Assembly (NCBI GenBank): GCA_017503445.1
Contig: JAFVTB010000063.1
Coordinates: 1 to 5,971, forward strand
Reading direction: 5' to 3'
DNA: 5,971 bases
From: Clostridia bacterium
GTDB lineage: Bacteria; Bacillota; Clostridia; Christensenellales; UBA1242
In this document: positions 1 through 3,515 of the stretch, piece after piece
Position numbering within the stretch: the first letter of the stretch is position 1
Layout of the letters: every line of letters begins with the position of its first letter
Notes under the pieces: generated by a model
The model's input: only the letters and a program-made list of their open reading frames with translations
What the model was told of the DNA's origin: nothing
The model's database searches: none
Program-made: the position numbers and the translations under genes

Positions 1-6
1 CAAATA

Positions 7-48
7 ATGTGGAAATGTGGATAACTTATGTGGAAATGTGGATAACTT
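7..48. repeat. Exact 21-bp tandem repeat, two copies
   Basis: Positions 7-27 and 28-48 are identical, base for base. Each unit begins ATGTGGAAATGTGG and ends ATAACTT. A period of 21 bp is two helical turns, so both copies show the same DNA face. Each unit carries one perfect DnaA box and one near-match. The array may continue to the left, because the window begins only six bases before the first unit. Confidence 0.95.
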
Positions 49-64
49 AACGAAGTTATGCACA
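8..64. promoter_or_regulatory. DnaA-box cluster upstream of mrnC
   Basis: Two perfect TTATCCACA boxes lie on the minus strand at 16-24 and 37-45. A plus-strand TTATGCACA box, matching TTATNCACA, lies at 56-64. Two further minus-strand boxes (ATTTCCACA, one mismatch to TTWTNCACA) lie at 8-16 and 29-37 and abut the perfect ones. That makes five sites in 57 bp. Such density is known from replication origins, DnaA-titrating loci and DnaA-controlled promoters. Nothing here decides between these, and no dnaA, dnaN or rpmH is visible. I see no convincing -10/-35 pair for mrnC in 1-101, so its promoter may overlap the boxes or lie upstream. Confidence 0.75.
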
Positions 65-101
65 TTTTCAATGTTTTCGACAAAAATCTTAAGGAAATTT
101 T

Positions 102-524
102 ATGGAAAAAAATATTGAAGAACTTTTGCCAAAAAACCTCAAAGTGAATGAATTGCCGCTTCTTACCCTTGCTTTTTTGGGTGATGCCGTGCATACTTTA
201 ATTATAAGAACTGCCCTTATGGAAAATGGCACGCACACCAGTGGCAATTTGCACAAACGCGCCAGCGAGCTTTGCAGCGCCAAAGGCCAAAGCCAAATGC
301 TTGACGCCATTTTGGGCATCTTAAGCAGTGAAGAAGCCGATGTTGTTCGCCGCGCCCGCAACACAAAAACACATAAGCCGCCAAAAAGCGCTGATTTGGA
401 AACTTATAAAAAAGCCACAAGTTTTGAATGTCTTTTGGGCTGGCTGTGGGCAAAAGGCGAAACCGCCCGCGCGCTTTTTCTTGCGCAAACTGCACTTGAA
501 ATGTGCAATCAGGGGGAAAAATGA
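102..524 (+). CDS. mrnC: Mini-ribonuclease III (Mini-III)
   Basis: This is a 140-residue, double-strand-specific endoribonuclease with an RNase III catalytic domain and no dsRNA-binding domain, the size and architecture of Mini-III. In Bacillus the enzyme trims the ends of 23S rRNA precursor in the cytoplasm as a homodimer. The RNase III signature is LAFLGDAV, with D28 as the catalytic aspartate. The second metal-binding block is PKSADLETYKKATSFECLLG, with E109 as the catalytic glutamate. The basic RRARNTK stretch (residues 83-89) is also typical. The ATG at 102 follows AAGGA at 91-95 with a 6-nt gap. The stop codon overlaps the start of rlmB by 4 nt (ATGA), so the two rRNA-maturation enzymes are translationally coupled. 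The cluster of DnaA boxes lies directly upstream. Identification is confident; the exact substrate is inferred from the family. Confidence 0.95.
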   Translation: MEKNIEELLPKNLKVNELPLLTLAFLGDAVHTLIIRTALMENGTHTSGNLHKRASELCSAKGQSQMLDAILGILSSEEADVVRRARNTKTHKPPKSADLETYKKATSFECLLGWLWAKGETARALFLAQTALEMCNQGEK

Positions 525-1246
525 TTATATATGGAAAAAATGCCGTTCGCGAAGCAATGCTTGGCGGCAAAACAATCAACAAACTTATGGTTCAAAACGG
601 GCAAAAGGATAAGCAAACGCTGGATATCCTCACGCTTGCACGAAAAAATAAGGTGAAAATTGCCTATGAAACCGCGCAAAACCTTACAAAACGCGTCAGC
701 ACGCCAAAGCATCAGGGCGTGGTGGCGGAAATCACCGATTTTGTTTATTCAACACCAAAAGATATCATCGCGCGCGCAGAAGAACGCGGTGAACTGCCGT
801 TTGTGTTGGTGCTTGATGAAATTGCGGATCCGCATAACCTTGGGGCAATTATTCGCACTGCCGAATCAATTGGCGTGCATGGCATCATTTTGCAAAAGGA
901 CCGCGCTTGCGCAGTCAACGACACCGTGTATAAAACCAGCGCCGGTGCAATTGCAAATATGCTTATCGCCCGCGAAACAAATCTTTCCCAAGTTCTGGAA
1001 TATCTTAAGCACAAAGGGCTTTGGGTGTTTGGGCTTGAACTTGGTGGCCAAGATATCTATCGCACCAATCTTAAGGGGCCAATCGCGCTTGTTATTGGCA
1101 GTGAAGGCAATGGCATAAAGCAGCTTGTCAAGAAAAACTGTGACGAAATCATCACGTTGCCAATGCACGGACAAGTGAACAGTTTGAACGCCAGTGTTGC
1201 CACCGGCATCGCACTTTATGAAATCGCGCGTCAACGCACAATTTGA
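521..1246 (+). CDS. rlmB: 23S rRNA 2'-O-ribose methyltransferase, RlmB/TrmH family
   Basis: A SPOUT-class, SAM-dependent methyltransferase of 241 residues. E. coli RlmB methylates the 2'-O of G2251 in 23S rRNA. Residues 1 to about 75 form the small substrate-binding domain, starting IIYGKNAVREA. The catalytic trefoil-knot domain follows, with motif 1 DPHNLGAIIRTAES (103-116), motif 2 VIGSEGNGI (191-199) and motif 3 LPMHGQVNSLNASVA (213-227). I take the ATG at 521: it has AGGGGG at 511-516 four bases upstream, overlaps the mrnC stop as ATGA, and gives the usual N-terminus. A GTG at 503 would add six residues and is less likely. The yacP gene that often follows rlmB in Bacillota is absent, and sigH follows directly with a 1-nt overlap. 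Closely related TrmH-family members cannot be separated fully by eye. Confidence 0.93.
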   Translation: MIIYGKNAVREAMLGGKTINKLMVQNGQKDKQTLDILTLARKNKVKIAYETAQNLTKRVSTPKHQGVVAEITDFVYSTPKDIIARAEERGELPFVLVLDEIADPHNLGAIIRTAESIGVHGIILQKDRACAVNDTVYKTSAGAIANMLIARETNLSQVLEYLKHKGLWVFGLELGGQDIYRTNLKGPIALVIGSEGNGIKQLVKKNCDEIITLPMHGQVNSLNASVATGIALYEIARQRTI

Positions 1247-1878
1247 TGGGGGAAAATGTTTTGGAAAATGCAGAAGACTTGAAGATTTTGCAGGATTTTC
1301 AGCGTGGCCAAGGGGGCGCGCTGGATTTTTTGTTTTCAAAATACAAAAATTTGGTCACCAGCATTGCCCGCAGATATTTCTTGTTGGGTGCTGAACAGGA
1401 AGATTTAATCCAAGAAGGAATGATTGGGCTTTACAAGGCATGCCAAAGTTTTGATGCCCAAAGCGGAAGTTCCTTTAAATCATTTGCCTATCTTTGCATA
1501 AAACGCCAGATTCAAAGCGCAGTCAAAGCGGCAAATCGCCAAAAAAATGTGGCGCTTAACACAGCGCTTTCATTCAGCAGCAAAAATGGCGTTGTTTTCA
1601 TCAATGCCGAAAATGCGGCGGAAGGCGAAAAAATGATTTATCTGCCGTCTTTTCAACAATCGCCCGAGCAGGATATGCTGCACCAAGAGGCGTATGATGA
1701 AATGATTGAAAACATCAAAAAATCGCTTTCGCCGTTTGAATACACAATTTTAAATTATTATCTTGATGGCTTCAAATGTGGGCAAATTGCAGACCTCACA
1801 AACAACACCTACAAGGCCATTGATAACGCCCTTTATCGCATAAAAAACAAGCTTCAGTTTTTAAATAACAAAAAATAA
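1246..1878 (+). CDS. sigH: RNA polymerase sigma factor SigH (Spo0H type)
   Basis: A sigma-70 family alternative sigma factor of 210 residues, close in length to Bacillus SigH. That protein drives transition-state, competence and early sporulation genes; its regulon here is unknown. Region 2 is clear: ARRYFLLGAEQEDLIQEGMI (residues 41-60) then GLYKA, followed by SFKSFAYLCIKRQIQSAVKA (residues 76-95) with RQK after it, the region 2.3/2.4 signature of SigH. A region 4.2 helix-turn-helix lies at about 165-205 (GQIADLTNN then KAIDNALYRIKNKL). The gene order rlmB-sigH supports the call. The start is uncertain. ATG 1246 overlaps the rlmB stop (TGATG) and would rely on coupling. TTG 1261 sits 7 nt after GGGGGA (1248-1253) and would give 205 residues. 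A third ATG at 1256 is out of frame. An A/T-only spacer and terminators follow. Confidence 0.93.
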   Translation: MGENVLENAEDLKILQDFQRGQGGALDFLFSKYKNLVTSIARRYFLLGAEQEDLIQEGMIGLYKACQSFDAQSGSSFKSFAYLCIKRQIQSAVKAANRQKNVALNTALSFSSKNGVVFINAENAAEGEKMIYLPSFQQSPEQDMLHQEAYDEMIENIKKSLSPFEYTILNYYLDGFKCGQIADLTNNTYKAIDNALYRIKNKLQFLNNKK

Positions 1879-1910
1879 TTTTTAAAAATTTATTTTTTTA
1901 AATAAAAAAT

Positions 1911-1943
1911 TATTGTTTTTTTTAATAAAACAATATTTTTTTT
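1911..1943 (+). terminator. A/T-rich hairpin with T8 tail, possible sigH terminator
   Basis: TATTGTTTT (1911-1919) and AAAACAATA (1927-1935) form a perfect 9-bp stem with a 7-nt loop, followed directly by eight Ts (1936-1943). A T/T mismatch and then further A/T pairs could extend the stem outward. The shape is that of an intrinsic terminator, but the stem has only one G-C pair and would be weak. The stronger hairpin at 1989-2016 may be the real stop. Confidence 0.35.
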
Positions 1944-1963
1944 ATTATTTTTTTATAAAATTA

Positions 1964-1979
1964 TTTTTTATATAAAAAA
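1964..1979. repeat. A/T-only palindrome
   Basis: T6-ATAT-A6 is a perfect 16-bp palindrome, flanked by partly symmetric bases. In such a biased stretch it could arise by chance. It would be a flexible or cruciform-prone site. Confidence 0.5.
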
Positions 1980-1988
1980 TTATTAAAT

Positions 1989-2016
1989 AAAAAAAACCAC
2001 AATTTGTGGCTTTTTT
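1989..2016. terminator. Bidirectional intrinsic terminator between sigH and the minus-strand gene
   Basis: CCACA (1997-2001) pairs with TGTGG (2005-2009) around an ATT loop. An A-tract (1989-1996) lies before the stem and CTTTTTT (2010-2016) after it, so both strands give a stem followed by U-rich RNA. One A/C mismatch separates the G-C stem from the A/T extension. It can end the mrnC-rlmB-sigH transcript from the left. It also ends the minus-strand transcript, whose stop codon (2015-2017) touches it. Confidence 0.8.
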
Positions 2017-2977
2017 ATTCAAACAATTCGTGTTGTGTAAACAAATGTGGCTTTGGTTCTTTGCTTGCTATTTCTGTGCCATATTGTCTAACGGCGCTTG
2101 TGTATCTTTTATCTTCTTTTGCAACAATAAGCGGCGATTTTTCCCCTTGCGGAATTTCAAATTTATCTTGCTGAAGCTTGTCGGCATCAATAATTGGCGC
2201 GGCGGGTTTTCTTGGTGCACGGTTTGCAATGTGTTGATTCACTTTTGGCGTGGGCTGTGGTGTGGCTTTGCCGGAATTCATTCTGCGCCCATAAACCCGC
2301 CTGTTTTGCTCAGCCGGCGTTTGAAGATGTGCATCTGCATCAATAATGGTTGATGCAAAAACTTCTTTGGCTTCAATAATATCTTTGGTTTGCGGTTTGG
2401 TGTGGCGGTTTTGTGCCTTCAAAATATGTGCGGTTTCTGCCGCGCCCAAGTTTTCAAGGTTTGCGGCTGTTTCTTTGGCAACAATAATGCCCTTTTTGTT
2501 TGGTTGAAGTTCAAAATTAAACAAAATTTCTTGTGCATCGTCAAGGGTTGCGCCAGTTTCCAAAAATTTTTTAAGATGCGCCTGCAATTTGCGGTCATCA
2601 GCAAAATGATGTTGGCAATTATCAAGCGCAAGCATCATTTCAGGATTATCAAAGCGGTTTGCAGAATTTTCCAACTCTGCAAACAAATATGGATTGAAAA
2701 ATTGTTTTGTGTTTTGTGTTTGGCAAAGCGACAAAAGCACATTGTGGTTTTTTTTGTCTTTGGCTTCTTTGGCAATTCTTAAAAGAAGTTCGTGCATCAG
2801 GTCTTGCGATTCTTTCACAAGCGCCCTTGGTGAAATATTGGCAGGAATGTTGTTTTCAATGTTGTTAACTGCATCAGCAAAAATCCGCAGCAGCGTTCCA
2901 TCTTCTGTGGAAAAGTTTTTTTCTTTTGCAATATAATTTGCAATAATTTTGATTGCGTTTTGGTTTAATTTGTTCAT
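2015..2977 (-). CDS. Unrecognised 320-residue soluble protein with repeated AKE and IIDAD motifs
   Basis: I do not recognise a family. The ATG is preceded by a good SD, AGGGAG at 2990-2985, with a 7-nt gap. No signal peptide or membrane segment is visible, so the protein should be cytoplasmic. Residues 1 to about 190 look largely alpha-helical. Residues 220-310 are rich in Pro, Lys, Arg and Gln and look disordered. Short motifs recur: IIVAKE (164-169), IIEAKE (200-205) and LIVAKE (283-288), with IAKE also at 16-19 and 68-71; IIDAD occurs at 211-215 and 262-266, each followed soon by LQ. The spacing suggests repeated linear binding motifs rather than a folded repeat domain. The tRNA-Arg 3' end is only 15 nt upstream, so the gene is probably read from the tRNA transcript. 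Codon use resembles the neighbours. A scaffold or adaptor role is conceivable, but no function can be assigned. Confidence 0.85.
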   Translation of the reverse strand: MNKLNQNAIKIIANYIAKEKNFSTEDGTLLRIFADAVNNIENNIPANISPRALVKESQDLMHELLLRIAKEAKDKKNHNVLLSLCQTQNTKQFFNPYLFAELENSANRFDNPEMMLALDNCQHHFADDRKLQAHLKKFLETGATLDDAQEILFNFELQPNKKGIIVAKETAANLENLGAAETAHILKAQNRHTKPQTKDIIEAKEVFASTIIDADAHLQTPAEQNRRVYGRRMNSGKATPQPTPKVNQHIANRAPRKPAAPIIDADKLQQDKFEIPQGEKSPLIVAKEDKRYTSAVRQYGTEIASKEPKPHLFTQHELFE

Positions 2978-2992
2978 ATAATATCTCCCTAA

Positions 2993-3069
2993 TGGTGCAT
3001 CCTGAGGGGCTCGAACCCCCGACCTTTGGTTCCGGAAACCAACGCTCTATCCAACTGCGCTAAGGATGC
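2993..3069 (-). tRNA. tRNA-Arg, anticodon CCG
   Basis: A complete 77-nt cloverleaf read on the minus strand. The acceptor stem is GCATCCT with AGGATGC, seven perfect pairs. The D-arm is GCGC, AGTTGGATA, GAGC. The anticodon stem is TTGGT with ACCAA around the loop TTCCGGA, giving anticodon CCG, which reads the arginine codon CGG. The T-arm is GGGGG, TTCGAGC, CCCTC with one G-T pair. The discriminator is A, and CCA is encoded at 2995-2993. No convincing promoter lies immediately upstream of 3069. The nearest good one on this strand is at 3402-3430, beyond a decayed copy of this tRNA's 5' half. Confidence 0.97.
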
Positions 3070-3089
3070 AAATATTCAATTTTTTTGAT

Positions 3090-3119
3090 AACCAATAAGA
3101 ACCAACAAGGAACCAAAGG
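3090..3119. repeat. Three imperfect tandem AACCAA units
   Basis: AACCAATAAG (3090-3099), AACCAACAAGG (3100-3110) and AACCAAAGG (3111-3119) follow each other directly. The last unit is part of a 13-nt match to the tRNA-Arg 3' half in reverse orientation. This may show how the array arose: slippage on a short tRNA-derived seed. Confidence 0.7.
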
Positions 3120-3121
3120 TC
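3109..3121 (+). repeat. 13-nt inverted copy of the tRNA-Arg anticodon-loop/3' region
   Basis: GGAACCAAAGGTC here is the exact reverse complement of 3021-3033, which is the stretch of the tRNA from the anticodon loop through the 3' anticodon strand into the variable loop. It is followed by ATCGGGG and a C-run, faintly like the tRNA T-arm. The match begins at the anticodon loop, close to where the decayed 5' half at 3319-3377 stops, so the two pieces could come from one broken tRNA copy. Confidence 0.55.
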
Positions 3122-3128
3122 ATCGGGG

Positions 3129-3164
3129 CCCCCAAAAACGCCCAGCGAAGCGGGGTTTTAGGGG
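3129..3164. repeat. Imperfect long hairpin with GCGAAGC loop
   Basis: The left arm (3129-3143) and right arm (3152-3164) form about 12 pairs: C4 with G4, a C/A mismatch, A4 with T4, then C-G and CCC-GGG with two single-base bulges. The eight-base loop is AGCGAAGC, holding GCGAAGC, known in DNA as an unusually stable mini-hairpin. A second GCGAAGC follows at 3166-3172. There is no T-tail after the stem on the plus strand. Confidence 0.55.
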
Positions 3165-3193
3165 AGCGAAGCAGCCCAACGGCCGCGCGCCGC

Positions 3194-3209
3194 TTTTGCG
3201 CAAGCAAAA
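3194..3209. repeat. Short hairpin with GCAA tetraloop
   Basis: TTTTGC (3194-3199) and GCAAAA (3204-3209) form a perfect 6-bp stem closed by GCAA, a GNRA-type loop if transcribed on the plus strand. It is one of a run of small hairpins in the insert. Confidence 0.55.
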
Positions 3210-3240
3210 TCAGCAGGCAAGTTGCGGTTGCGCAATATTG

Positions 3241-3298
3241 TTAGGACAACAATCACAAAATTTGCAAAGAAAACGTAATATTTTCGCTGCTGTCCTAA
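3241..3298. repeat. 58-bp segment with 8-bp terminal inverted repeats
   Basis: TTAGGACA (3241-3248) and TGTCCTAA (3291-3298) are perfect inverted repeats around a 42-bp A/T-richer core. G-T pairs could extend the stem by two. This resembles the ends of a very small mobile element or the base of an RNA hairpin. I see no clear target-site duplication outside the repeats. Confidence 0.5.
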
Positions 3299-3303
3299 TG
3301 CCC

Positions 3304-3319
3304 GCCGTGGCTTCACGGC
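3304..3319. repeat. GCCGTG/CACGGC hairpin with GCTT loop
   Basis: GCCGTG (3304-3309) and CACGGC (3314-3319) form a perfect 6-bp stem with loop GCTT. It ends at the first base of the decayed tRNA copy. A related hairpin, CGCG-GCTT-CGCG, lies at 3377-3388 on the other side of that copy. Two hairpins with the same loop therefore bracket the tRNA relic. Confidence 0.6.
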
Positions 3320-3377
3320 CGGAAACCAACGCTAACGCCAGCGGGGCTTCCCACCTGCGCTAAGAATGCAAATATTC
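3319..3377 (-). pseudogene. Decayed copy of the tRNA-Arg(CCG) 5' half and its upstream flank
   Basis: Positions 3319-3333 match 3032-3046 exactly (15 nt, anticodon loop and 5' anticodon stem). Positions 3347-3377 match 3047-3077 at 27 of 31 bases, covering the D-arm, the 5' acceptor strand and eight bases of upstream flank. A 13-nt insertion, AACGCCAGCGGGG (3334-3346), splits the D-loop region. It resembles a shortened form of the insert sequence at 3137-3155. The acceptor strand has one change (GCATTCT for GCATCCT). Homology stops at the anticodon loop, and no 3' half follows, so no tRNA can form. Read on the minus strand the relic would lie in a long 5' leader of the intact tRNA if the promoter at 3402-3430 is used. 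Confidence 0.8.
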
Positions 3378-3401
3378 GCGGCTTCGCGGTCCCACACCTT
3401 T

Positions 3402-3430
3402 ATAATATATTATTTTCGCCAAAAATACAA
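3402..3430 (-). promoter_or_regulatory. Candidate promoter for the tRNA-Arg transcript
   Basis: On the minus strand, TTGTAT (3430-3425) and TATTAT (3407-3402) are separated by 17 bp, four and five matches to the sigma-A consensus. The predicted start near 3395 lies about 26 nt upstream of the position equivalent to base 1 of the decayed tRNA copy, a normal tRNA leader length. This suggests it was the original tRNA promoter before the insert separated it from the intact tRNA. Confidence 0.5.
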
Positions 3431-3477
3431 GTGGTTATATTGAATTTTTTGCAAGTGGCTAATTTCTCCGCAAAATC

Positions 3478-3506
3478 TTGACAATAAGTTTTCATAATTA
3501 TATAAT
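3478..3506 (+). promoter_or_regulatory. Perfect sigma-A consensus promoter of alaS
   Basis: TTGACA (3478-3483) and TATAAT (3501-3506) are separated by exactly 17 bp. The predicted transcription start, six to eight bases after the -10, is 3512-3514. The alaS ATG is at 3516, leaving a leader of about 2-4 nt and no room for an SD. No T-box leader, common on clostridial aminoacyl-tRNA synthetase genes, can exist downstream of this promoter. Confidence 0.88.
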
Positions 3507-3515
3507 AAATTCATT

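Larger units (their letters stand above)
1879..1996. other. Nearly pure A/T spacer after sigH
   Basis: Of 118 bases between the sigH stop and the terminator stem, only G1915 and C1931 are not A or T. The stretch is made of phased A- and T-tracts and contains an A/T hairpin (1911-1943) and a 16-bp palindrome (1964-1979). Such DNA is intrinsically bent and melts easily. No open reading frame or known RNA is visible. It separates two convergent transcription units, so its likeliest role is termination or insulation. Confidence 0.8.
3078..3318. other. GC-rich, hairpin-dense insert between intact and decayed tRNA-Arg copies
   Basis: This 241-bp segment is flanked on the left by the intact tRNA 5' half plus flank (3032-3077) and on the right by its decayed copy (3319-3377). 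Positions 3121-3200 are about 69% G+C by count, far above the surroundings. It contains an AACCAA-type tandem repeat, a 13-nt inverted tRNA fragment, several hairpins and two copies of GCGAAGC (3145-3151, 3166-3172); a third, inverted copy (GCTTCGC) lies at 3381-3387. The open frame across it starts at TTG, lacks an SD and encodes a low-complexity basic peptide, so I do not call a gene. It could be a small repeat-type mobile element or rearrangement debris. Confidence 0.6.

Noticed and set aside
42..59. loxP-like arms ATAACTT ... AAGTTAT
   Set aside because: Only seven bases per arm match, the spacer is 4 bp instead of a full Cre site, and the symmetry is explained by two convergent DnaA boxes.
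503..520. Upstream GTG start for rlmB at 503
   Set aside because: The ATG at 521 has the SD, the ATGA overlap with mrnC and the conserved N-terminus; the GTG would place the SD inside the coding sequence.
89..582. Minus-strand open frames opposite mrnC and rlmB
   Set aside because: They lie wholly within the antisense of two well-supported genes and show no SD or recognisable motif.
2390..2782. Plus-strand frame of 130 codons opposite the 320-aa gene
   Set aside because: It is Phe/Cys-rich as expected from antisense reading of AAA/GCA codons. The minus-strand frame has a good SD, a fitting terminator and balanced protein composition.
3085..3363. 92-residue plus-strand open frame across the insert
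   Set aside because: It starts at TTG with no SD, has low-complexity basic composition, and runs through the hairpins and the antisense of the tRNA relic. It looks like translated repeat DNA.
2993..3377. CRISPR-like array, because of repeated tRNA pieces
   Set aside because: There are only two diverged copies with a single 240-bp interval and no regular spacers or cas genes.
3370..3515. T-box riboswitch upstream of alaS, suggested by TTCGCGGTCCC at 3375-3393
   Set aside because: There is no AGGGTGG-type T-box sequence, no terminator/antiterminator pair, and the alaS promoter lies downstream of this region.
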